Origin: an uncultured Ruminococcus sp. | GTDB lineage: Bacteria > Bacillota > Clostridia > Oscillospirales > Ruminococcaceae | DNA: 64,000 nucleotides | Assembly: GCA_900541495.1 (NCBI GenBank) | Contig: UQKC01000002.1 | Coordinates: forward strand, 38,012-102,011 | Direction: 5' to 3' | In this document: positions 27,661-34,627 of the stretch, piece after piece | Layout: each line of letters starts with the position of its first letter | Position numbering within the stretch: the first letter of the stretch is position 1 | Program-made: the position numbers and the translations under genes | Notes under the pieces: model-generated | Told to the model about the DNA's origin: nothing | Database searches by the model: none | What the model saw: only the letters and a program-made list of their open reading frames with translations

Positions 27661-27984
27661 ATACTAATTTTTGACAAAAAATCGGCGCAAAAGCCATATA
27701 AAGCTGTTAAACAGCTGCGAGCTTTTGCTTGATTTTTTGTACACTTTCAGTTTAAAAATTAGGAAAAAGCTGATTAAAGCGAAGCGTTCGTTTTGCCATT
27801 TTGAGAAATGTACGAGTTTACGCCTTTAATGTCAATTTGACATAAACATTTTAAAAAATGGCAAAAACGTATTAATCAGCGTTTCCTTAGTATACCATAT
27901 TTTTCATTTTCATTCAAGAAAAATTCGTCATACTGTTTTCAACTCTCCAATTTTTTGTACACTTCAAGTTTAAAAATAAGTATA
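27661..27984. repeat. Outer palindromic intergenic element upstream of addB, with internal duplication
   Basis: The gap 27628-28045 has no gene. It starts with ATACTAATTTTT and ends with AAAAATAAGTAT, an inverted pair. Inside, 27661-27760 is itself a palindrome (CAAAAAATC and GCAAAAGC against GCTTTTGC and GATTTTTTG, centred on GCTGTTAAACAGC). The segment TTTTTTGTACACTT...AGTTTAAAAAT occurs twice as a direct repeat (27733-27759 and 27953-27976), on either side of a separate 132-bp palindrome. This looks like one repeat inserted into another. No ORF. Confidence 0.65.
27759..27890 (-). repeat. Palindromic repeat family A, copy 1
   Basis: Arms AGGAAAAAGCTGATTAAAGC and, inverted, AGGAAACGCTGATTAATACG, then TTTTGCCATTTT on both sides, form a long hairpin with TGTCAATTTGACA at the centre. 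It is the reverse complement of the copies at 34293-34419 and 62644-62760. Confidence 0.8.
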
Positions 27985-27990
27985 AACCAA

Positions 27991-28039
27991 AAGCGCAGTC
28001 AAGTTTCCGCCGAAAGGCTTTTGAACGCTGACTGCGCTT
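27991..28039 (-). terminator. Intrinsic terminator after the diguanylate cyclase remnant
   Basis: AAGCGCAGTCA and TGACTGCGCTT form an 11-bp stem. On the minus strand it is followed by TTGGTTTAT, on the plus strand by GTTTTCTT, so it may work in both directions. Confidence 0.7.
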
Positions 28040-28045
28040 GTTTTC

Positions 28046-28400
28046 TTAATTTACACGGAAAATAACTTCTCCATTGCCGCTTTTTTTACGTTTTTTGTCC
28101 TCATACATCATTGAATCGGCGCGTCGGAAAACATCGGAAGGTTCATTATCCAATGAACTGACTGCTCATCGTATCGACCGACTGCTCGATATTGCGAAGC
28201 TCCTCATTTATCTGCTGTGCGCTTTCGCTGCATTTAAGGCGCAGTATCTCAGAGGAATCATCGTCCAGAACATCGCTTATGCTGAAAATGCTCGCCGAAA
28301 CGAGCAGTGCTGCCGGCACAAGGAAGCAGAGAACGACAATGAAGTTCATCTTCCGCCTGATAGATCTTTTAATTTTATCACCTGTCGTTTTTATCGTCAT
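28046..28400 (-). pseudogene. Remnant of a membrane diguanylate cyclase (GGDEF core deleted)
   Basis: The first 84 codons encode a basic N terminus (KIKRSIRRK), a membrane helix (about 18-40) and the start of an external sensor domain, ending FIG-stop at 28146. In the next frame, immediately after this stop, the DNA encodes EPSDVFRRADSMMYEDKKRK and GNGEVIFRVN with a stop at 28046-28048. RADxxMYxxK is the conserved last helix of GGDEF domains. The rest of the sensor, the second helix and the GGDEF core are missing. So an internal deletion has removed perhaps 300-400 codons and shifted the frame. The start overlaps the upstream gene by 23 bases. Confidence 0.75.
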
Positions 28401-29073
28401 CGCGGCTCGTCATTTTTATTCTGACATCGCGCCATTCACGTCTGACTTTTCTGTTTTTGAAGTTGGTCTTTATCTTGTAAACAACACCGCCGCCGAAGAA
28501 TATCGCCATATTTATAAAGGATATCGCGATACAAAGGCTCGCCTGCCAGTAGCCGACAGCAAGCATCGTTATGAAATCATAGAGCAGAAATGCCGCATCG
28601 ATCCACGCGAGCCATTTCGCCTTTACGGGAATAAAGAAGAACAGCAGGAACTGTTCATTCGGGAAAAGCATCGCGAACGCAAGGAACAGCGACATATTGA
28701 GGTATTCCGCCGTTGCATAGCCCGAGATGAAGCCGCCGATTATCGTTCCGACAACGCCCGTGAAGTAGAAAACGTTGAACCGAAAGCCACCCCATACCTG
28801 CTCGAGCTGCGAACCGATGAGCCAGTAGAAATAACAGCTTATAAGCATAAATATCGGATTGGAACTGAACGGACACAGAATGAACGAAAAAATTCTCCAA
28901 ACCTGCCCCTGCATCACAGCCGCGCGGTCGAAATACATATAGCTGCTAAGATACAGCTCGGGGAAAAGATAATCGAAGATAAACACTATCACGCTGCCTA
29001 TGACAACATAAAGCATAAGGTTGGGAATATAATATTTGCCGAATTTGCGTTCCATTTTATTTAAAAGATTCAA
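28378..29073 (-). CDS. Rhomboid-like membrane protein lacking catalytic residues
   Basis: A 231-residue protein with about six membrane helices and a basic tail. The GQVWRIFSFIL motif before helix 2 and the LEQVWGGFRFNVFYFTG loop are typical of rhomboids. The serine motif GxSG is replaced by NMSLFLAF and no histidine is present in the last helix, so it is probably not a protease but a pseudo-rhomboid. Start: TTG at 29073, 7 bases after AAAGGA, giving MNLLNKMERKFGKYYIP; other starts in the frame have no ribosome site. Confidence 0.75.
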   Translation of the reverse strand: MNLLNKMERKFGKYYIPNLMLYVVIGSVIVFIFDYLFPELYLSSYMYFDRAAVMQGQVWRIFSFILCPFSSNPIFMLISCYFYWLIGSQLEQVWGGFRFNVFYFTGVVGTIIGGFISGYATAEYLNMSLFLAFAMLFPNEQFLLFFFIPVKAKWLAWIDAAFLLYDFITMLAVGYWQASLCIAISFINMAIFFGGGVVYKIKTNFKNRKVRREWRDVRIKMTSRDDDKNDR

Positions 29074-29135
29074 AGTATCATTCCTTTCGGTCAAAAGCAC
29101 AAAAATTTATATAGTCATAAAAATTCAAACCAAGC

Positions 29136-29341
29136 AAACCCCTCTTCGCGAACATAAACTAATTTTTTACGCAAACTGAGCGGAACGAAGTGCAGCGCGG
29201 CACGAACCTGCCACAGAGCTTCCCACAATCACAAGATGCCGAACCGCAAAACAAACCCTCTTCGCGAACATAAATCGATTTTCCGCCGCAAACTGAGCGG
29301 AACAAAGTGCAGCGCGGCGCGAATCTGCCGCAGGGCCTCCC
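29136..29341. repeat. Two direct copies of an 89-bp repeat, 117 bp apart
   Basis: 29136-29224 and 29253-29341 share CTCTTCGCGAACATAAA, GCAAACTGAGCGGAAC and AAGTGCAGCGCGGC, and both end GCxTCCC. They are about 85 percent identical by eye. Between them are 28 unrelated bases. No ORF, no short palindromic repeat unit and only two copies, so it is not a CRISPR. It fills the gap (29074-29381) between the rhomboid-like gene and the next promoter. Confidence 0.8.
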
Positions 29342-29381
29342 TGTAATTATACCATATTGGTAACAAAATTACAAGTAGCAC

Positions 29382-29410
29382 TTGAAATTTTCATAAATAT
29401 TGATTATAAT
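29382..29410 (+). promoter_or_regulatory. Sigma-A promoter of the DUF1858 gene
   Basis: TTGAAA (29382-29387), 17 bases, TATAAT (29405-29410). It lies 51 bases before the ATG. Confidence 0.82.
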
Positions 29411-29461
29411 AGTAAAAGTACCGTAAAAGTACAAATCCCTAAAAGAAAGGTCGTAAATAAA

Positions 29462-29668
29462 ATGGCTGTAGAAATTACAAAAGAAACCGTTATCGGCGAT
29501 ATCCTTGACGAAGATATGGAAACTGCACCGTTCTTCCTTGAAATGGGAATGCACTGCCTCGGCTGCCCCGCTTCAAGAGGCGAATCCATCGAAGACGCAT
29601 GCGCAGTTCACGGCGTAGACCCCGATGAACTCGTTGCAAAGCTCAAGGCTCACTTCGCTAATAAGTAA
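29462..29668 (+). CDS. DUF1858 domain protein
   Basis: A 68-residue acidic protein: DILDEDMETAPFFLEMGMHCLGC followed by PASRGESIEDACAVHG. The paired cysteines in HCLGCPAS and the overall pattern match DUF1858, the small domain also found at the N terminus of iron-sulphur repair proteins (ScdA/RIC-like). It may bind a metal or a hybrid cluster partner, but its function as a single domain is unknown. The ATG at 29462 follows AGAAAGG; the frame is open further upstream but that part precedes or overlaps the promoter. Confidence 0.85.
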   Translation: MAVEITKETVIGDILDEDMETAPFFLEMGMHCLGCPASRGESIEDACAVHGVDPDELVAKLKAHFANK

Positions 29669-29681
29669 GAACCGTTATACA

Positions 29682-29787
29682 AAACACCATTTAAAATTCG
29701 GAAAAATCAAGCCGACAATCTTGTAGCTGTTTTAACAGGTTTATATGTGATTTCGGCGCAGATTTTTTCCTATATTTTATTGGTGTT
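29682..29787. repeat. Palindromic intergenic element after the DUF1858 gene
   Basis: AACACCA, TAAAAT and GGAAAAATC at the left are repeated inverted at the right (GATTTTTTCC, ATTTTA, TGGTGTT). The centre (AAGCCGA...AGCTGTTTTAACAGG...TCGGCGC) resembles the core of the element at 27661-27745. It begins 14 bases after a stop codon. Confidence 0.68.
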
Positions 29788-29808
29788 TAGTATTACAACG
29801 GATAACCG

Positions 29809-29841
29809 CCGCACAATGCAATATTTGTGCGGTTTCTTTTT
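29809..29841 (+). terminator. Intrinsic terminator before trmK
   Basis: CCGCACAA pairs with TTGTGCGG over an 8-base loop, followed by TTTCTTTTT. It separates the DUF1858 gene from trmK. Confidence 0.82.
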
Positions 29842-29857
29842 AAAAGGAGTAGAATAA

Positions 29858-30532
29858 ATGCTCGGAAACAGACTTAGAGCCTGCGCCGAATATGTTGTCG
29901 GCGGGAAAGCTTGCGATGTCGGCACAGACCACGGCTACCTCGCGGCTGAACTTCTGCTGTCGGGAAAATGCAGCTTCGCCATTGCCGCCGATATAAACGA
30001 AAAGCCGCTCGATTCGGCTCGCACAACTTTGCACAGGCACGGACTTGACGAACGCTCTCAGCTTGTCCTCTCGGACGGCGTAAAAAACGTTGACCTTGAC
30101 GGCGTTACCGATATCATCATCGCAGGAATGGGCGGCGAACTTATCTCCGCGATACTTTCGCAGAAGCCACTCGGCGGGATAAACCTCGTTCTCCAGCCGA
30201 TGACGAAAGCGCCGTACTTGCGCAGATTTCTTGCCGAGAACGGCTTTGAACTGCTCGGCGAAACGGCAGTCGAAGAAAGCGGCAGGCTTTACACCGTGAT
30301 GAACGCCGTTTTCACGGGCAAAAAGCGTGAGATAAGCGAGCTTGAAACGCTTGTCGGAAAGCTTTCGCCCTCGGAGAAGACCGCAAAGCAGATGCTTCTC
30401 GGAATCTCGGAGAAGCTGAAAAAAGAATCGGACGCTCTGAAAGCTTCGGGCAACGCCGAACAGTCAGAACACCGCAGTTCGCTCTCGGAGCGGATAAAGA
30501 ATTTCGCAGAAAACGGAGGCAGCATCGTATGA
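29858..30532 (+). CDS. trmK: tRNA (adenine-22-N1)-methyltransferase TrmK
   Basis: Methylates A22 of tRNA-Ser and tRNA-Tyr using S-adenosylmethionine. The 224-residue protein starts MLGNRLRACAEYV with the SAM motif CDVGTDHGYLAAELL at about 19-33, IAADINEKPLDSA, and the catalytic-region IIIAGMGGELI. A strong AAAGGAGT site precedes the ATG. Its stop overlaps the next start by four bases; trmK followed by a Nif3-like gene is a conserved Firmicutes pair. Confidence 0.94.
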   Translation: MLGNRLRACAEYVVGGKACDVGTDHGYLAAELLLSGKCSFAIAADINEKPLDSARTTLHRHGLDERSQLVLSDGVKNVDLDGVTDIIIAGMGGELISAILSQKPLGGINLVLQPMTKAPYLRRFLAENGFELLGETAVEESGRLYTVMNAVFTGKKREISELETLVGKLSPSEKTAKQMLLGISEKLKKESDALKASGNAEQSEHRSSLSERIKNFAENGGSIV

Positions 30533-31314
30533 TTTTTACAGTTAAAGATATTCTTTCCGAAATGGATAAAATAGCACCGCTTTCCCTTATGCAAAAGGGC
30601 GACAACTCAGGACTTTTGACAGGTCTGCCGTGCGACAGGGCAACGAAAGTTCTTGCCGCTCTCGACATCACGAACGAGGTCGTTGAGGAAGCCATTGCCA
30701 AAGGCGCTGATGTTATTATTTCCCACCACCCCGTGATTTATCACCCACTGTACTCGCTTTCGGACGAAAATCCTGCCTGCCGCGCGATGAAGCACGGCAT
30801 TGCCTGCCTTTGCTTCCACTCGCCGCTCGACCTTGCACGGGGCGGAATAAACGATATCATTTTCGATATGCTCAAAGAGCCGTTCGGACTTTGCGATTCG
30901 GAGGCTTATGTTGAAGAAGTCGGCGGAGGTTTCGGCTACGGACTTGTTTGCAGACTCAAAAAGGCTATCGAACCCGAAGATGCCGCAAAAATGCTCAAAG
31001 ACATCTTCAAATGCACTGTTGTGCGCTTCACGAGGGGCGGAAAGCCGATAGAAAAGCTTGCGTTCTGCTCGGGCGGCGCAGGAAGTATGCTCCCCGATGC
31101 GCTGAAGCTCGGTGCGAACGCATACATCACGGGCGATGTCAAGCACGATCAGATGATAACGGCGCTCAACAGCGGCGTTACGCTCTTCGACTGCGGACAT
31201 TTTCACACGGAGAACATTGTTATCCCCTATCTTGCTCAGCGCTTTGCGGAAGATATGCCCGAACTGCCGTTTGAGATTGCGGAATGTTCGGCTGATCCTT
31301 GTGATTATGTTTGA
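30529..31314 (+). CDS. Nif3-like dinuclear metal protein (YqfO family)
   Basis: A 261-residue protein with the dinuclear metal-site residues of the Nif3 family: the paired histidines in IISHHPVIYHPL, FHSPLDLARGGIND, and GDVKHDQ plus FDCGHFHTEN near the C terminus. It begins FTVKDILSEMDKIAPLSL and has the QKGDNSGLLTG motif. A GTP cyclohydrolase I-type activity was once proposed for the family, but its role is unsettled. It lacks the PII-like insert of longer YqfO proteins. Coupled to trmK by an ATGA overlap. Confidence 0.92.
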   Translation: MIFTVKDILSEMDKIAPLSLMQKGDNSGLLTGLPCDRATKVLAALDITNEVVEEAIAKGADVIISHHPVIYHPLYSLSDENPACRAMKHGIACLCFHSPLDLARGGINDIIFDMLKEPFGLCDSEAYVEEVGGGFGYGLVCRLKKAIEPEDAAKMLKDIFKCTVVRFTRGGKPIEKLAFCSGGAGSMLPDALKLGANAYITGDVKHDQMITALNSGVTLFDCGHFHTENIVIPYLAQRFAEDMPELPFEIAECSADPCDYV

Positions 31315-31359
31315 GATGTGATAGAAGTTGTTTAATTCCGAATTTTTTCTCCCTCCCTC

Positions 31360-31387
31360 TTGTAAAAAGTACAAAAATATGTATAAT
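31360..31387 (+). promoter_or_regulatory. Sigma-A promoter of the yfhO-like gene
   Basis: TTGTAA (31360-31365), 16 bases, TATAAT (31382-31387). The position rules out the upstream TTG/ATG codons of the open frame as starts. Confidence 0.72.
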
Positions 31388-31429
31388 AGTATATGTATGC
31401 CAACTTTTTTACAGAAAGGAAAATTGATC

Positions 31430-34141
31430 TTGAAAGAAAATAAAGCTCCGATAACTTTAAAATTCAATTTCTGGACGTTTTTATACAGCAAGAGAATCTA
31501 TATCTTCGCTTTTCTTATCCCTGCGGTGGCTCTCTTTATTGCATACGCGATTTTCGGAATTTATCCGTTCGGTCAGGAATCCGTTCTCGTTCTTGACCTC
31601 AACGGTCAGTATGTTTACTACTACGAAAATCTGCGCGATGCTTTGCACGGCAACGGAAGCCTTGTAAACTCTTGGAGCAGAAACCTTTCGGGCGAAACGA
31701 TAGGCATTTTCGCTTACTATCTCGCCAGTCCGTTTATGCTCATCGTTATGCTGCTGCCGAGGTCGATAATGACGGCTTCGATACTCATTATGCAGCTTTG
31801 CAAGGTCGGAACGGCGAGTGTTACGATGTGTCATTTCCTTGGCAACCACAAGAAAATGAGCGGCAGCACTTCGCTTATTTTCAGCGTTTTATACTCGCTT
31901 ATGGCGTATATGATAGTTCAGCTTATGGACCCGATGTGGCTCGACGGACTTATTTATCTGCCGCTGATATGCAAGGGCATCGACAAGCTCGTTGACGAGA
32001 AAAAGTGGCTTTATCTCGTTATTCCGCTGACTTTGATGTTTATTGCGAACTTCTACATCGGCTGGATGATCGCGATTTTCTGCATAATTTATTTCCTTGC
32101 GTATTTTTTCTTCATTTCCGATTCGGCTGCACCGTTCAAGTTCACGAACTTTATTTACAGCGGCTCGCTTTTCGCCTGCTCGGGACTGCTTTCGGCGATA
32201 TGCTCGGCTTGGCTGCTCATTCCGCTTTATTACTCGTTAAAGCTTGGCAAATTCGAGTTCTCAACACCTAATTTTGAGATGAAAACGCAGTTCGATTTTG
32301 CGGATTTCTTTGTTGACCTGCTCCCGAACGTTTATGACACCTGCAGACCCGAAGGCTCGCCCGTTGTTTACTGCGGCATTCTGACGATACTTCTTGTACC
32401 GCTTTTCTTCCTCAACACGAACATCAAGCTTCGCAAAAAGATAGGCTGCGGCTTGCTCACGCTGGTGCTTATCCTTTCAATGTATATGTCAACTGTGGAT
32501 ATCGTTTGGCACGGACTTCAAGTTCCGAACTGGCTTCCCTACCGCTACTCGTTTATGTGCAGCTTTATGTTCATCTTTATGGCTGCGCAGGCATTCGAGC
32601 GCATTGAAGGCATCACCGCAAAGGAGATCGGCGGAATGTTCTTCGTGCTTGCGGCGTATGTTCTTTACGTTGACAAGCAGGGCTTGGAAAAAGTCACGCT
32701 CCTTGCGACTGTATGGTTCACGATCGGCTTCGGTGCGCTTTACGCTTTGCTCGTGTACCTTTACAAAAAGCACTACAACATCAAACCCGTGCCTGTCGTG
32801 ATGCTCATTTTCGTCATCGGCGAGCTTATCACAAGCACGGCTTACACACTCTTTAAAATTGACGATGACGTTGTTTACTCGAAAAATTCTTCGTATAACC
32901 GCTATATCACCCTCGGACGAAACACCGTCAGCAAGATATACGATATGGACGAAGACCCCGTTTACCGCATCGAATCAAACTATCACAGGACTGTAAATGA
33001 TGCAATGGCGTTCGGCTCGTTCGGCATTTCGCACTCCAGCTCGACACTTAATTCAGGTCCTATCGAGATGCTCCACAAGCTTGGCTTCTCCTACGGCGGA
33101 CATTATATAAAGTATAAGGGCTCGACCTACCTCACGGACGCGCTCCTCGGCATCAGATATGTTATGGAAAAAGGCTCGGCAAAGCCTGACGAGGACGGAA
33201 ATATCACCGTTGCCGAGAACAAGCATTATAACAAAATGGTGCTTGCAAACGGCGATAATACCGACATTTTCTATGTTTATGAGAACCCGAACGCTCTCCC
33301 GATAGCTTTTATGGCGAGCAATGATATCCTCGATGTATCGTTGGAGGGTGATAACCCGTTCATCTGCCAGAACGCGTTTTTCTCCTCACTTTGCACCGAC
33401 ACAAAGGCAGAATATTTCAAGCAGGTCGATATCGACCGTGTAGTTCCCGAGAACGCAAAGCCGTCCACCTATGGCACACATACGAAGTATGTTCCGCGAA
33501 TTGAGGGCGAAAATTCGCACATTGAGTTTATCCTCACCGCACCGACCGAGGATATGATGTACCTCTACTTCCCGTCAAGCTATGAGCGAAAGATAAACCT
33601 TTGGCTCAACGGCGATTTCGTTGACTATTATTTTGAGGGCGGAAACGAAGTCATCCAGCCGCTCGGACGCTTCTCCGAGGGCGAAGAGCTTTCCGTCATC
33701 GCGACTATAACCGAGGAAAAGAACGAGGTATTTTTCGCAGACGAGTATTTCTATTACCTTGACGAAGAAGCGTTCAAGCGCTCGGTCGAGGAGCTTAACC
33801 GGCACCCTCTCGAGATTGAAAGCTTCAAGGAAAATCATATCAAGGGTACGGTAAACGCTGACGAAGACGGTATCCTCTTCACGACTATCTCCTATGAACC
33901 CGGCTGGACGATAAAGGTAGACGGCGTAAAAACCGAGCCTGTCGAACTTGTGGACGCGCTCATAGGGATCCCCGTTTCCGCAGGTGAGCATACCATTGAA
34001 ATGTCATTCTTCCCCAAGGGAATGACGATCGGAATCATAATCAGTATGGGCGGCGTTCTTATCGTTGTCACCGCTGTTGTTCTCACAAAGCGAAACAAAA
34101 AGGAAAAAACGCTCCTCGACAGACTTTATGAGGAAAACTAA
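31430..34141 (+). CDS. YfhO family membrane protein
   Basis: A large integral membrane protein of about 900 residues. The N-terminal half has about a dozen helices beginning LIPAVALFIAYAIFG. The first external loop carries VLVLDLNGQYVYYYENLRD, the family hallmark with Asp and Gln, and the SWSRNLSGE and MDPMWLDGLIYLP motifs follow. The second half is an extracellular beta-rich region that ends in YEPGWTIKVDGV and a last helix with a basic tail. In Gram-positives YfhO proteins help glycosylate lipoteichoic acid. Start: TTG at 31430, 10 bases after AAAGG; TTG 31424 is possible. Confidence 0.88.
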   Translation: MKENKAPITLKFNFWTFLYSKRIYIFAFLIPAVALFIAYAIFGIYPFGQESVLVLDLNGQYVYYYENLRDALHGNGSLVNSWSRNLSGETIGIFAYYLASPFMLIVMLLPRSIMTASILIMQLCKVGTASVTMCHFLGNHKKMSGSTSLIFSVLYSLMAYMIVQLMDPMWLDGLIYLPLICKGIDKLVDEKKWLYLVIPLTLMFIANFYIGWMIAIFCIIYFLAYFFFISDSAAPFKFTNFIYSGSLFACSGLLSAICSAWLLIPLYYSLKLGKFEFSTPNFEMKTQFDFADFFVDLLPNVYDTCRPEGSPVVYCGILTILLVPLFFLNTNIKLRKKIGCGLLTLVLILSMYMSTVDIVWHGLQVPNWLPYRYSFMCSFMFIFMAAQAFERIEGITAKEIGGMFFVLAAYVLYVDKQGLEKVTLLATVWFTIGFGALYALLVYLYKKHYNIKPVPVVMLIFVIGELITSTAYTLFKIDDDVVYSKNSSYNRYITLGRNTVSKIYDMDEDPVYRIESNYHRTVNDAMAFGSFGISHSSSTLNSGPIEMLHKLGFSYGGHYIKYKGSTYLTDALLGIRYVMEKGSAKPDEDGNITVAENKHYNKMVLANGDNTDIFYVYENPNALPIAFMASNDILDVSLEGDNPFICQNAFFSSLCTDTKAEYFKQVDIDRVVPENAKPSTYGTHTKYVPRIEGENSHIEFILTAPTEDMMYLYFPSSYERKINLWLNGDFVDYYFEGGNEVIQPLGRFSEGEELSVIATITEEKNEVFFADEYFYYLDEEAFKRSVEELNRHPLEIESFKENHIKGTVNADEDGILFTTISYEPGWTIKVDGVKTEPVELVDALIGIPVSAGEHTIEMSFFPKGMTIGIIISMGGVLIVVTAVVLTKRNKKEKTLLDRLYEEN

Positions 34142-34234
34142 TAACTAATGCGTAATGCGAAATTCGGAATTATTTTAGAATTTCGTGGGAAACGTTCCCC
34201 GTCTGCACCGCAAGGCGTTATAATACAAACCAAT

Positions 34235-34279
34235 AGACCTGTTTTTCAAGGAAAATCTTTGAAAAACAGGTCTGTTTTT
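34235..34279 (+). terminator. Intrinsic terminator after yfhO
   Basis: AGACCTGTTTTTCAA and TTGAAAAACAGGTCT form a 15-bp perfect stem with a 9-base loop, followed by GTTTTTA. It is a component of the family B element. Confidence 0.82.
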
Positions 34280-34292
34280 ATTCACAGTATCC

Positions 34293-34419
34293 AAGGAAAC
34301 GCTGATTAATACGTTTTTGCCATTTTTCAAAATGTTTATGTCAAATTGACATTAAAGGCGTAAACTCGTACATTTCTCAAAATGGCAAAACGAACGCTTC
34401 GCTTTAATCAGCTTTTTCC
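34293..34419 (+). repeat. Palindromic repeat family A, copy 2
   Basis: Arms AAGGAAACGCTGATTAATAC and, inverted, GGGAAAAAGCTGATTAAAGC with TGCCATTTT inside both; centre GTCAAATTGACAT. Nearly identical to copy 1 (opposite strand) and to copy 3, which lacks the central 18 or so bases. Confidence 0.8.
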
Positions 34420-34627
34420 CAACATAAAATTTCTTGTGTAATTCGAAGCAGTGAACCATCCTCTATAGAGATTTCGCCTAAAAACACAAGGTTTGCAACG
34501 GGCGGATATCGAATCCTCCCCTACGAAAATGGTGTTTTCAGCGTAAATTTACGGAATAAAAATAATTCCGAATTCCGCATTAATTTCCTGCATATATTTA
34601 TACAAAAACGAACGAAAGGGACTTGCT

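Larger units (their letters stand above)
34146..34582. repeat. Compound intergenic element, family B (437 bp)
   Basis: The gap 34142-34627 has no gene. Left end TAATGCG, TAATGCG, AATTCGGAATTATT; right end, inverted, TAATGCGG, AATTCGGAATTATT. Inside, in order: GGGAAACG, a GC-rich GCACCGCAAGGCG block, a terminator hairpin, the 127-bp family A palindrome, and the block GGGCGGATATCGAATCC with CCCCTAC. The element at 62422-62866 has the same order. It begins 5 bases after the yfhO stop. Confidence 0.78.

Noticed and set aside
29136..29341. CRISPR array
   Set aside because: Only two 89-bp direct units with one 28-bp gap, no short regular repeats and no cas genes in the window.
29101..29360. tRNA or other stable RNA gene in this GC-rich gap
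   Set aside because: No cloverleaf or T-loop GTTCRANNC pattern; the GC-rich content is explained by the two direct repeats.
31328..31429. N-terminal extension of the YfhO-like protein from an upstream TTG
   Set aside because: It would start before the promoter at 31360-31387, which gives no room for those codons in the mRNA.
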